Origin: CAZJBP01 sp964544115
GTDB taxonomy: Bacteria > Verrucomicrobiota > Kiritimatiellia > UBA8416 > JADHWI01
Assembly (NCBI GenBank): GCA_964544115.1
Contig: CAZJBP010000035.1
Location: forward strand, 1-24,315
Direction of reading: 5' to 3'
Length of the DNA stretch: 24,315 nt
How positions within the stretch are numbered: position 1 is the stretch's first letter; every line of letters begins with the position of its first letter. The position numbers and the translations under genes are program-made. Of the stretch, positions 14,628-22,658 are shown piece after piece. The notes under the pieces are model-generated. The model worked only from the letters and a program-made list of their open reading frames with translations, was not told the DNA's origin and ran no database searches.

Positions 14628-14715
14628 GTGGTCAGTAATCCGTCACCCGTCATCAGTACTACGCCTCACGGATGACTGATCACTGGTTACTGGTTACTGA
14701 TCACTGGTTACTGAC
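14628..14715. repeat. Degenerate tandem CAGTAAC/CAGTGAT intergenic repeat
   Basis: On the minus strand, units of 6-7 bases alternate: GTCAGTAACCAGTGATCAG, then TAACCAGTAACCAG, then TGATCAGTCATC. They continue less perfectly to CAGTACTGATGACGG and GGATTACTGACC. The array starts at the rny stop codon and ends about 22 bases before the ymdB ATG. Arrays of this kind are seen between genes in several environmental bacterial lineages; their function is not established. Confidence 0.65.
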
Positions 14716-16266
14716 TCAATGCGCGTATTCCACGCAGCGCGTTTCGCGAATGACCGTCACGCGGATCTGGCCGGGGTACTTCAGGTCCGTCTCGATCTTG
14801 TTGCGGATGTTCCTGGCCAGCACCATCGACGCGTTGTCGTCCATCTTCTCCGGGTCAACCACCACCCGGACCTCGCGGCCGGCTTGGATGGCGTAGCTCT
14901 TCCGGACGCCTTCGAACTCGTTGGCGATGCCCTCGAGCTTCTCCAGCCGCTTGACGTAAATGCCCGCCGTCGACGAGCGCGCGCCCACCCGCGAGCTGGA
15001 GATGGCGTCAGCCGCCATGCACAGCACGGCGTACAGGCTCTCCCGCTCCACCTCCTCGTGGTGCGCCGCCACGGCGTTGACCACCATCGGCTTCTCGCCG
15101 CCGCGCTTGAGAACGTCGGCGCCGATGACCGCGTGGCCGCCCTCGACCTCGTGGTCCAGCGCCTTGCCGATGTCGTGGAACAGGCCGATGCGCCGCGCCA
15201 GCGCCGGCTCGAGCCCCAGTTCCGCGGCCATGACGCCCATCAGGTGCGCCACCTCGATGCTGTGCTGGAGCACGTTCTGGGTGTAGCTCGTGCGGAACTT
15301 GAGCCGGCCCAGCGTGCGCACCAGCTCGGGCTCCACGTCCTGCACGTCGGCCAGGTACAGCGCCTCTTCGCCGGCCTTGCGGATGACCTCCGTCATATCC
15401 TCCTGCACCTTGGCAACCACCTCCTCGATGCGGGCGGGGTGGATGCGGCCGTCGGCCAGCAGTTGCTCCAGCGAGAGCCGGGCCACCTCGCGGCGGATCG
15501 GATCGAAGGAGGACAGCACGACCGCCTCGGGCGTGTCGTCGATCAGGATGCTGACGCCGGTGGCCGCCTCGATGGACCGGATGTTGCGCCCGTCGCGGCC
15601 GATAATGCGGCCCTTCATGTCCTCTGAAGGCAGCGGCACGCTGCTGGTCATCAGCTCGCCGGCGTGGCCTGACGCAAAGCGTTCAATGGCCTGGGCCACA
15701 ATCTTCTTCGCCTCGCGCTCGGCCTGGTCCTTGGCCTTCTCCTGCATCCGGCGGATCAGCGCGCCCATCTCGGCATGCACTTCCGTCTCCACGAGCGCCA
15801 TAATGGCCTTCCGCGCCTCCTCGCGCGTCATCGCGGCCACGCGCTGCAGCTCATCGCGGGCCTGCTGGCCGAGGCGCTCGACGTCCTTGCGCTGCGCGGC
15901 AAGCTCGGCGGACTGGTCCTCGATCATCTTGACGCGGTCATCCAGGGCCTTCTCCTTCTTCTCGACCACGGCCACCTTGCGCTCGAGGTTGAGCTCCTTC
16001 TGGGCGACGCGCTCCTCGATCGCGGAGAGCTCCTGGCGGCGCGTGCGGGTCGACAGCTCGAACTCCTCGCGGGCCTTGATGACCTCCGCCTTGGCCTGAA
16101 GCTGGGCCTCTTTCTGTATGGACTCCGCCTCGCCCTTCGCCTTCGCCAGCACATCCCCCGCCTGCCGTCCGGCATCCTCCAGCCCGCGCCGCGCCATCAC
16201 GAGCCGCGCCGCATATCCCAACGCCAGGCCAGCCAGGCCGGCGATCACCGCTGCAATCCAAGCCAT
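14716..16266 (-). CDS. rny: Ribonuclease Y
   Basis: 516 residues, the usual length. Residues 1-25 form an N-terminal membrane anchor (AWIAAVIAGLAGLALGYAAR). Residues ~30-190 are a long Lys/Glu/Ala-rich coiled coil. A KH RNA-binding domain follows at ~205-270, with GRIIGRDGRNIRSIEAATG. The HD phosphohydrolase domain (~330-430) carries NVLQHSIEVAHL and the HDIGKALDHE metal motif. RNase Y is a membrane-bound endoribonuclease that starts mRNA decay in bacteria lacking RNase E. The ATG follows the stop codon of the cyclo-ligase gene by one base, so the two are probably coupled. YmdB is encoded next. The assignment is unambiguous. Confidence 0.97.
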   Translation of the reverse strand: MAWIAAVIAGLAGLALGYAARLVMARRGLEDAGRQAGDVLAKAKGEAESIQKEAQLQAKAEVIKAREEFELSTRTRRQELSAIEERVAQKELNLERKVAVVEKKEKALDDRVKMIEDQSAELAAQRKDVERLGQQARDELQRVAAMTREEARKAIMALVETEVHAEMGALIRRMQEKAKDQAEREAKKIVAQAIERFASGHAGELMTSSVPLPSEDMKGRIIGRDGRNIRSIEAATGVSILIDDTPEAVVLSSFDPIRREVARLSLEQLLADGRIHPARIEEVVAKVQEDMTEVIRKAGEEALYLADVQDVEPELVRTLGRLKFRTSYTQNVLQHSIEVAHLMGVMAAELGLEPALARRIGLFHDIGKALDHEVEGGHAVIGADVLKRGGEKPMVVNAVAAHHEEVERESLYAVLCMAADAISSSRVGARSSTAGIYVKRLEKLEGIANEFEGVRKSYAIQAGREVRVVVDPEKMDDNASMVLARNIRNKIETDLKYPGQIRVTVIRETRCVEYAH

Positions 16267-16267
16267 G

Positions 16268-16843
16268 TCACACCCCTCCTCGTCTCAGCGTTCTTTCTTC
16301 TGTCACCACGGCGTCCATGAAGACGTCATGCGCCTCCATGGGCACCGATTCAAACATCTGCCACTCAAACCCCAGCCCCACCTTGAGGCCTGTCGCGGCC
16401 GCAGGCAGCAGGCACATCCGGTCGTAGTAGCCGCCGCCGTGCCCCAGCCGGCCGCAGCGCTCGTCGAAGGCCACGGCCGGCACAACGATCAGGTCCAGCG
16501 GCTCGTCGCCCAGCCAGGCCGGCTGCTCCGGCTCCGCGATGCCCCAGATTCCCCGGCGCAGCGGAGCGCCGGGCTCCAGCCAGCAGAGCCCGTAGGCCCG
16601 CTGCTCGGGGCGCCAGGCCGGAACGGCCACGCGCCGCCCGTCGGCGGCGCAGGCCGCGAGGATCCCGTCGGTCTGGACCTCGACCGGCATGGCCAGGTAG
16701 CAGGCCAGCGTCCAGGAGCGCTGGAACTCCGGCAGGCCGATCAGCCGCTCCTGCGCGCGTCGCCCCCGCCCGGCCATCTCCTCGGCGCCGCCGGCCTGCC
16801 GCCGGCACCCGTCGACCGACTGTCGTATCTCGCTCTTGGTCAT
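16268..16843 (-). CDS. 5-formyltetrahydrofolate cyclo-ligase
   Basis: 191 residues. Conserved family features include the N-terminal KSEIRQSV, the segment LACYLAMPVEVQTDGIL, the glycine-rich RRGIWGIAEP, LDLIVVPAVAFDERCGRLGHGGGYYDR (the family's ATP and substrate loop, shown here in two parts as LDLIVVPAVAFDE and GRLGHGGGYYDR), and a C-terminal ESVPMEAHDVFMDAVVTEE-like region. The enzyme converts 5-formyl-THF to 5,10-methenyl-THF with ATP, recycling an inhibitory folate. The start overlaps the rarA stop by ATGA. In proteobacteria this gene typically follows the 6S RNA gene, and here it lies one gene downstream of it. That supports both calls. Confidence 0.93.
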   Translation of the reverse strand: MTKSEIRQSVDGCRRQAGGAEEMAGRGRRAQERLIGLPEFQRSWTLACYLAMPVEVQTDGILAACAADGRRVAVPAWRPEQRAYGLCWLEPGAPLRRGIWGIAEPEQPAWLGDEPLDLIVVPAVAFDERCGRLGHGGGYYDRMCLLPAAATGLKVGLGFEWQMFESVPMEAHDVFMDAVVTEERTLRRGGV

Positions 16844-18204
16844 GCGCCGGCCACATCTCCCTTCGGGTCCGTGGCCGCCTTCACGGCCGCCTGTTCGCGC
16901 CAGCGCTCGAGGCGCTGCCTCAGGGTCTCCTCGTAGCCCTCGCGGGTGGGAGCATAGAAATGCAGGTCAGCCGGCGCATAGGCCTGCGCCACGAAATGCC
17001 CCTCGAAATCGTGGGGATACACGTACCGGTCGCCCTCGCCCTCTGCGCCGTCCGCCACGCGCACGCGCAGGTTGCGGAGGTGGGCGGGCACGGCCAGCGT
17101 GCGCCCCTCCTCGACCGCCGCGGCCGCCTTGTCGATCGCGAGATAGGCGGCGTTGCTCTTGGGGGCGCACGCCAGGTAGGTGGTCGCCTGGGAGAGGATG
17201 ATCCGCGCCTCGGGCATGCCCACGATGTCAACGGCCTGCGCCGCGGACACCGCCAGCGTGAGGCCCCGCGGGTCGGCGTTGCCGATGTCTTCCGACGCCA
17301 GGATCATCAGTCGGCGCGCGATGAACCGCGGATCCTCGCCAGCGTGCAGCATCTTTGCCAGCCAGTAAAGCGCGGCGTCAGGGTCCGAGCCCCGCACGCT
17401 CTTGATGAACGCCGAGATCGTGTCGTAGTGGCCGTCCTCATCCCGGTCATAGACCACCATGCGGCGCTGAATCGCCTCGGCGGCGATCTCGGCGGTCAGG
17501 CGGATGACGCCGTCGGCCGAGTCCGGGGCGGTCGTCAGGACGGCAACCTCCAGCGCGTTGAGGGCGCGCCGCGCATCGCCCTCGCACACGCGGGCCAGGT
17601 GGCGGGCCGCGTCCGGGGCCAGCTCCACGCGCAACCCGCCGAACCCGCGCGGATCGGTCAGCGCCCGCGCCAGCAGGACGGCAATCGCCCCCTCGCTCAG
17701 CGGCCTCAGCTGGAACACGAGCGAGCGGGACGTCAGGGGGCTGTTCACGAAGACCTGGGGATTGTGCGTGGTGGCCCCGATCAGCGTCACCGTGCCGTTC
17801 TCGACGTGCGGCAGCAGCACGTCCTGCTGGGCCTTGTTGAAGCGGTGGATCTCGTCGATGAACAGGATCGTCTCGCGGGCCTCCTGGCGCCGGCGGCGCG
17901 CCGCCAGGTCAATGAGCTCGCGCAGAACGGCCACGTTGGCCAGCACGCCGCTGGTGCGTTCGAAGTGGCGGTGGGTCACGCGCGCGACCACCTCGGCCAG
18001 GGATGTCTTCCCGCAGCCGGGGGGGCCATAGAGGATCAGGCTCTGGAGGCGGTCCGCCTCGATGGCCCGGCGCAGCAGCCGCCCGGGCCCCAGGATGTGG
18101 TCCTGTCCGGCGACATCGTCAAGGGTCGCGGGACGCAGGCGCGCCGCCAGGGGCTCGCGCACCACGCCGTCGCCGGACCCCGGCGCTCGGTCGAACAGGT
18201 CCAT
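16840..18204 (-). CDS. rarA: Replication-associated recombination protein A (RarA/MgsA AAA+ ATPase)
   Basis: 454 residues from the ATG encoding MDLFDRAP, the usual RarA opening; the frame continues upstream through the 6S RNA but without similarity. Walker A GPPGCGKTS is at ~60-68, and Walker B ILFIDEIHRF at ~113-122. Sensor 1 GATTHNP and arginine-finger region NSPLTSRSLVF follow. The C-terminal tetramerisation region has DPDAALYWLAKMLHAGEDP and LMILASEDIGNADP, then YLACAPKSNAAYLAID. RarA acts at stalled replication forks with SSB. No Shine-Dalgarno fits between the 6S 3' stem and this ATG, which are four bases apart, so translation may be leaderless or dependent on a 6S-rarA read-through transcript. 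Confidence 0.96.
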   Translation of the reverse strand: MDLFDRAPGSGDGVVREPLAARLRPATLDDVAGQDHILGPGRLLRRAIEADRLQSLILYGPPGCGKTSLAEVVARVTHRHFERTSGVLANVAVLRELIDLAARRRRQEARETILFIDEIHRFNKAQQDVLLPHVENGTVTLIGATTHNPQVFVNSPLTSRSLVFQLRPLSEGAIAVLLARALTDPRGFGGLRVELAPDAARHLARVCEGDARRALNALEVAVLTTAPDSADGVIRLTAEIAAEAIQRRMVVYDRDEDGHYDTISAFIKSVRGSDPDAALYWLAKMLHAGEDPRFIARRLMILASEDIGNADPRGLTLAVSAAQAVDIVGMPEARIILSQATTYLACAPKSNAAYLAIDKAAAAVEEGRTLAVPAHLRNLRVRVADGAEGEGDRYVYPHDFEGHFVAQAYAPADLHFYAPTREGYEETLRQRLERWREQAAVKAATDPKGDVAGA

Positions 18205-18208
18205 AAAA

Positions 18209-18388
18209 GAGAATACCCCACTTTGTCGACACAGGCGGTATCTCGGACCTCGTCTAACGAGGTGGGCGCCCTGTTCCGCTCTTCTCACGTCCCCGTTAAG
18301 GGCCTGTGATCCGAAGCGTGTTCGGACTCCCTGCAGTCATAAAGGGTCAGAGATATCTGCCTTCAAGCGAACAAGGCAGGGTATTCCC
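18209..18388 (-). ncRNA. ssrS: 6S RNA
   Basis: The minus strand gives a 180-nt transcript whose ends pair perfectly: GGGAAUACCC (18379-18388) with GGGUAUUCUC (18209-18218), one G-U. A second helix follows, GGCAGAUAUCUC with GAGAUACCGCC. Then comes a large open central region, whose 3' strand can form ACCUCG-UUAGA-CGAGGU. An apical arm (GCUUC...GAAGAGC; UCAC...GUGA; CCC...GGGG) closes the molecule. This closing stem, central bubble and apical arm, together with UUGUUCGC near the 5' end, is the known 6S layout that mimics an open promoter and sequesters RNA polymerase holoenzyme. Length and location by rarA and the cyclo-ligase gene also fit. UUUU follows the terminal stem. I found no convincing promoter just upstream. 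It could only be displaced by another structured RNA, which I consider unlikely. Confidence 0.85.
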
Positions 18389-18695
18389 AAATTCAATCGC
18401 CGGCCCGGCTTGCGGCCATTGGCCCGCAAGCCGCTCATCGCAGCTTTTTCCACACCCAGTCAACCCCGGCTCACCCCGCGCGCCCCTATGCGGCGCCACT
18501 GCCGGGACTCTGCACATCCGTCTCACGTCGATTCCCGCCGCCAGCAGGCAGCACGCCTGTCCCAGCAGCAGGAGGATCAAGCTGTTCAACCAGACCGTCA
18601 TCGGTTCCAACCCCGCACCCGTGCCCGCTTGCGTCTGTCTGTTGCTTCCACCTGCGGACGCCCCGTTCCCTCGCTCGAGGGCGGCACGCGTCCGA
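18389..18695 (-). other. Intergenic region between pheT and the 6S RNA
   Basis: About 307 bases with no supported gene. A hairpin just after pheT (CCCTCG-AG-CGAGGG, 18669-18682) has no T-tract. A second hairpin lies at 18409-18430 (CTTGCGG...CCGCAAG), upstream of the 6S 5' end. A minus-strand frame from 18610 begins with a hydrophobic stretch (LNSLILLLLG) but ends inside the 6S RNA and resembles nothing known. In some bacteria zapA sits here; I could not find it. Confidence 0.5.
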
Positions 18696-21098
18696 CTATT
18701 CCCGCATCTCAGCGCTCAGCTCCCGGACCAGCGCATTCCTGATGGCATCGCGGAACCGATTGGCGTCCTCGTCCGTCAGGCTGCGCGTCAAGGAGCGGAA
18801 CTCGAAGGCGTAGGCCACGCTCTTGCGACCCTGTCCCAAACCTTCCGACCTGAATATATCAAAGAGCTCGATATGCGTCAACTCAGACGGAGCCGCGGAG
18901 CGCACGACCCGAACCACGTCGTCGTGACGGACCCCTTCGCCCACGACCATGGCCACATCGCGAACAATGGCGGGAAAGGCCGGGACGGGCTTGAGCTCGG
19001 GCGGCCTGAAGGCGCCGGCGACGAGGGCCTTCAGAGACAGTTCGGCCACGCCGACAGGCGCCTGCATGCGCCACTCGCGCCGCACGGCGCGGGACACCAG
19101 CCCCAGCAGGCCGGCCGGGCGCCCGCCGATGAGCACCTCCACGGCCGCGTCGGGATCCATCCATGGACAGGCCGCAGCCCGGAAGGCCACCTCGCCCGCA
19201 TGCAGCGCCGACAGCAAGCCCTCGACGACGCCCTTCAGCCACAGGAACATCTCGCCGGCCTCTACCGGGCGGCGCAAGTCGGAGGGGCTCCGCCCCACCG
19301 CGCCCATCAGCCCGATGCAGACCCGGTCTTCCTCCCGGATCGCCCCGGACGCATCGCGCAGGAACACCCGGCCCATTTCAAAGCCGCGCACATCGCCCAC
19401 CTGGCGCGAGAGGTTGCGGCCGAGGGTTTCGACCATCTGCGGCGCCAGCGCGTCGCGCATGACGGAGTATTCGGCGCTGACCGGGTTCGGCAGCACCACC
19501 CGCCGCGCCGCCTCGGCGGGCGTGAACCGGTCCAGCAGCTGCGGTCCCACAAAGCTGTAGTTCAGCGTCTCGGTGAGTCCCAGCCCCACCAGCGAGCCGC
19601 GACAGGCGCTCTCGGCCCGGAAGGGGGCCTCGGACATGCCGGAGACAACGCGGGAGGCTGCGGGCGCCTCGGGCACCCGCTCCAGCCCGACGATACGCGC
19701 GACCTCTTCCACCAGGTCCGCTTCGATTTCAAGATCCGGACGGAACGTGGGCGCCTCGACGGTGCACGCCTCGGCGCCACGGTCGACCACCGGCACCTGC
19801 AGCGCGTCCAGCGTGGCCGTGATTTCGTCCGGCGTCACGTCGACCCCCAGCACCCGTCGCGCGTGCGCGTAGCGCAGGGAGATCCTGCGCACGGCCGGCC
19901 GGCCCGGGTACACGTCCACCAGCCCCGGGGCAACCGCGCCGCCGGCCAGTTCGGCCGTCAGCGCCGCGGCGCGGTTGGCCGCCCAATCCGCCGCGCCCAC
20001 ATCCACGCCGCGCTCAAAGCGCCGCGACGACTCGGAGACCAGGCCCAGCCGTGTCGACGTGCGATGAATGCCCGGCGCCGCAAACGCCGCGCTTTCCAGC
20101 AGCACCGTCCGCGTGGCGTCCCCGATCTCGCTACCGGCGCCCCCCATCACCCCGGCCAGGGCCACGGCGCGCTCCGCGTCGGCAATGACCAGCATGTTCG
20201 GATCCAGCGACCGCGGAACGCCGTCGAGCGTGGCGAAGGGCTCGCCCGCGCGCGCCCGGCGCACGAGAATGCGCCGCCCGCGCAGCAGGTCGTAGTCGAA
20301 GGCGTGCAGCGGCTGGCCGCACTCCAGCATGACGTAGTTGGTGATGTCGACCAGGCTGTTGATCGGGCGGACGCCGCACAGGGTCAGCCGCTTCTGCATC
20401 CACGCAGGGCTGGGTCCGGGGACGACGCCGCGAATCACGCGCGCCGTGTACCGCAGGCAGTCCTGAGGGGCCTCGATCGACACGCTCACCGCGCGCTCGG
20501 CCGCTTCGCCGGCCTCCTGCAGGCGGATGTCCGGGCGGCGCAGCGGCAGGCGGAACAGCGCCGCCACCTCGCGCGCCATGCCGATGATGCTCAGGCAGTC
20601 AGGCCGGTTCCACGTGATCTCCACGTTCAGCACGACCTCGGGCGGGCCGAGGATTGAGCTCAGCGCCGCGCCGGCCGCCGCCTCCGGCGGCAGCGCCATC
20701 AGGCCGCTGTGGTCGTCCGAGATCCCGAGCTCATCCTCGGCGCACAGCATGCCGAACGAGGACTCCCCGCGCAGCTTCGCCTCGCGGATCTGCATGCCTC
20801 CGGGAAGCGTGACCCCGACGCCTGCAAACGGCGCCTTGTCGCCCACCTTCACGTCCGGCGCTCCGCAGACCACCTGGAGCACCTGCCGGCCGTCGTTGAC
20901 GCGACACACCTTCAGCCGGTCCGCGCGCGGGTGCGGCTCGACCGCCACGATCTCGCCTACCACGATCCCGGCGAAGTCGCTCCCCACGGTCTCGATGCCC
21001 TCGACCTCGGTGCCGGAAAACGTCAGCCGGTCGGCGATGTCCCGCGCCGACGCGTCCACATCCACGTAATCCCGCAGCCAGCTCAATGGAAGCTTCAT
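18696..21098 (-). CDS. pheT: Phenylalanine-tRNA ligase beta subunit
   Basis: 800 residues from the ATG encoding MKLPLSWLRDYVDVD, standard for bacterial PheT (~795). An upstream in-frame extension overlaps pheS and is not real. The EMAPII-like tRNA-binding domain is at ~40-150 (VGEIVAVEPHPRADRLKVCRV region). The B3/B4 editing domain holds NRPDCLSIIGMAREVAALF and later PINSLVDITNYVMLECGQPL. The B5 domain and the core fold with ETLNYSFVG come next. The C-terminal FDX-ACB domain has PAIVRDVAMVVGEGV and RSLTDEDANRFR. It pairs with PheS to charge tRNA-Phe. Only a weak GGTGGTG precedes the ATG, so coupling with pheS, 37 bases upstream, is plausible. Confidence 0.97.
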   Translation of the reverse strand: MKLPLSWLRDYVDVDASARDIADRLTFSGTEVEGIETVGSDFAGIVVGEIVAVEPHPRADRLKVCRVNDGRQVLQVVCGAPDVKVGDKAPFAGVGVTLPGGMQIREAKLRGESSFGMLCAEDELGISDDHSGLMALPPEAAAGAALSSILGPPEVVLNVEITWNRPDCLSIIGMAREVAALFRLPLRRPDIRLQEAGEAAERAVSVSIEAPQDCLRYTARVIRGVVPGPSPAWMQKRLTLCGVRPINSLVDITNYVMLECGQPLHAFDYDLLRGRRILVRRARAGEPFATLDGVPRSLDPNMLVIADAERAVALAGVMGGAGSEIGDATRTVLLESAAFAAPGIHRTSTRLGLVSESSRRFERGVDVGAADWAANRAAALTAELAGGAVAPGLVDVYPGRPAVRRISLRYAHARRVLGVDVTPDEITATLDALQVPVVDRGAEACTVEAPTFRPDLEIEADLVEEVARIVGLERVPEAPAASRVVSGMSEAPFRAESACRGSLVGLGLTETLNYSFVGPQLLDRFTPAEAARRVVLPNPVSAEYSVMRDALAPQMVETLGRNLSRQVGDVRGFEMGRVFLRDASGAIREEDRVCIGLMGAVGRSPSDLRRPVEAGEMFLWLKGVVEGLLSALHAGEVAFRAAACPWMDPDAAVEVLIGGRPAGLLGLVSRAVRREWRMQAPVGVAELSLKALVAGAFRPPELKPVPAFPAIVRDVAMVVGEGVRHDDVVRVVRSAAPSELTHIELFDIFRSEGLGQGRKSVAYAFEFRSLTRSLTDEDANRFRDAIRNALVRELSAEMRE

Positions 21099-21135
21099 GA
21101 TACACCACCGTCGGCGCTGTGCATGCGCCCCCTCC

Positions 21136-22149
21136 TCACGCGAACTGCGAGAGGAAGCGCATGTCATTCTCGTAAAGCAGGCGGATATCGGGGATGCCAT
21201 ACTTGACCATGGCAATCCGCTCGACCCCCATCCCGAAGGCAAAGCCCGTGAACTCGGCCGGGTCGTAGCCGACCCGGGCAAAGACGCGCGGATCGACCAG
21301 GCCGGCGCCGGCGATCTCGATCCAGCCGCTGAACTTGCAGACGCGACAGCCCTTGCCGCCGCACACGTGGCAGGAAAAATCGCACTCCACGCTCGGCTCC
21401 GTGAAGGGGAAGAAATGCGGGCGAAAGCGCACGCCCACGCGCGGGCCCATCATCTCGCGGGCAAAGTGGGCCATCGTGCCCTTGAGGTCGGCCAGCGAGA
21501 CGTCGCGATCCACGTACAGCCCCTCGATCTGGTGGAAGTTGGCGCTGTGCGTGGCGTCGGTGGTGTCACGGCGGTAGCAGCGGCCCGGCGTGACGATCCG
21601 CACGGGGGGGCGGTTCTGCTCCATGACGCGGATCTGAACCGGCGAGGTCTGGGTGCGCAGCAGGTCGCCGCTGTCGAGCCAGAACGTGTCGGTGGCGTCC
21701 AGCGAGGGGTGGTGCGCGGGCGTGTTGAGCGCCTCGAAATTGCGGTAGGCGGTCTCCACGTCCGGCCCTTCGGCCACGGTAAACCCGAGCCGCGCGAAGA
21801 TGCGGGCCGCCTCCTCGATGACGAGCGAGACGGGATGCCGACCGCCCAGCGCCCGCCAGTTTCCGGGGAGGCTGAGGTCCATCGACGTCGCGCCGGCCGC
21901 GGCGCCGGCCTGCTCGGCCTTGTGGGCGTCCAGCAGCGCCCCGAGCTCATCCTTCAGGCGGTTCGCCAGCTGACCGGCCTTGGACCGCTCGTCGGGGGGG
22001 AGATCCTTCAGGCCCTTCATCACCTGCGGGAGCAGCCCCTTGCGACCGAGGTACTTGATGCGCACGCGCTCGGCTTCGTCGGGCGATGTCGCGGCGCGCC
22101 CTTCGGCCAGCGCCTCTTCCAGAATCCGGTTCAGTTCCGTTAAGTTCAT
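21136..22149 (-). CDS. pheS: Phenylalanine-tRNA ligase alpha subunit
   Basis: 337 residues, normal for the family. The N-terminal coiled-coil arm (~1-85) binds tRNA. The class II catalytic core includes motif 1 around HPVSLVIEEAARIFARLGF, the FEALNTPAHHP segment, motif 2 (YRRDTTDATHSANFHQIEGL), and motif 3 (FTGFAFGMGVERIAMVKYGI). A Cys cluster, CHVCGGKGCRVC, lies in a short insert before motif 3 and is shared with many bacterial PheS. It forms the heterotetramer with PheT. A strong hairpin lies in the spacer from rplT, suggesting transcriptional attenuation or partial termination ahead of this gene. Confidence 0.97.
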   Translation of the reverse strand: MNLTELNRILEEALAEGRAATSPDEAERVRIKYLGRKGLLPQVMKGLKDLPPDERSKAGQLANRLKDELGALLDAHKAEQAGAAAGATSMDLSLPGNWRALGGRHPVSLVIEEAARIFARLGFTVAEGPDVETAYRNFEALNTPAHHPSLDATDTFWLDSGDLLRTQTSPVQIRVMEQNRPPVRIVTPGRCYRRDTTDATHSANFHQIEGLYVDRDVSLADLKGTMAHFAREMMGPRVGVRFRPHFFPFTEPSVECDFSCHVCGGKGCRVCKFSGWIEIAGAGLVDPRVFARVGYDPAEFTGFAFGMGVERIAMVKYGIPDIRLLYENDMRFLSQFA

Positions 22150-22207
22150 GCCGTGCTGCTCTCGCTTCTCGGTTCGCTTTGCCCGCGCCCGCGCCTCATC
22201 GCGCCCG

Positions 22208-22245
22208 CGCCGGAAAACGCAACGGCCATCCCGAAAGATGGCCGT
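22208..22245 (-). terminator. Rho-independent terminator or attenuator between rplT and pheS
   Basis: On the minus strand, ACGGCCATC (22237-22245) and GATGGCCGT (22222-22230) form a perfect nine-bp stem with a six-base loop. It is followed by TGCGTTTTCC, a short T-run beginning four bases after the stem. It could end rplT transcripts or act as an attenuator for pheST, as known in enterobacteria. I found no PheM-like Phe-rich leader peptide, since the frames across it carry only one or two Phe codons. Simple partial termination is therefore the safer reading. Confidence 0.5.
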
Positions 22246-22276
22246 CGGCTGTCTTCACTGTACGCACGCGCTCGCG

Positions 22277-22633
22277 TCAGTCCAGGCACGCCTTGGCCTC
22301 GCGGACCAGCGCCGCAAAACCCTCGGGGTCGTGAATGGCGATCTCCGAAAGCATCTTCCGGTTCAGCGCCACCTTGGCGCGGGTCAGCCCCTGGATGAAG
22401 CGGCTGTAGCTGACCTCGTTCTGGCGGCAGGCGGCCGACAGACGCACAATCCACAGCGCGCGGTACTCGCGCTTCTTCAGCTTGCGGTGAATGGTCGCCA
22501 GCCCCATCGCCCGGTCGACCGCCTCGGTCGCCTGGCGGTACAGCTTGCTGCGCTGGGCCCGGAACCCCTTGGCCTGATCCAAACGGCGCTTGCGGCGCAG
22601 ACGGGAGGCCGGTGCATTTGTTGCTCGTGGCAT
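22277..22633 (-). CDS. rplT: 50S ribosomal protein L20
   Basis: 118 residues, the usual length. The N-terminal basic arm (RLRRKRRLDQAKGFRAQRSKLYRQATEAVDRA) is followed by the globular C-terminal half, with IVRLSAACRQNEVSYSRFI and KMLSEIAIHDPEGFAALVREA. L20 is an early-assembly 23S rRNA-binding protein and, in E. coli and B. subtilis, a repressor of its own operon. It lies 25 bases downstream of rpmI, in the universal infC-rpmI-rplT order. Confidence 0.98.
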   Translation of the reverse strand: MPRATNAPASRLRRKRRLDQAKGFRAQRSKLYRQATEAVDRAMGLATIHRKLKKREYRALWIVRLSAACRQNEVSYSRFIQGLTRAKVALNRKMLSEIAIHDPEGFAALVREAKACLD

Positions 22634-22658
22634 GAGTCGTCTCCTTCAGATCGCGGGT

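Noticed and set aside
18347..18610. Minus-strand 87-codon frame with a hydrophobic N-terminus between pheT and 6S RNA
   Set aside because: It runs into the 6S RNA, does not resemble ZapA or any family I know, and its second half is composed like non-coding GC-rich DNA.
18306..20657. Plus-strand 783-codon frame opposite pheT
   Set aside because: Shadow of pheT caused by high G+C; Arg/His/Pro-rich with no domain. The same holds for the 688-codon plus-strand frame opposite the U32 gene (4041-6107) and the 686-codon minus-strand frame opposite the sugar genes.
22150..22276. PheM-type leader peptide or T-box before pheS
   Set aside because: No short frame rich in Phe codons and no T-box core sequence found on the minus strand.
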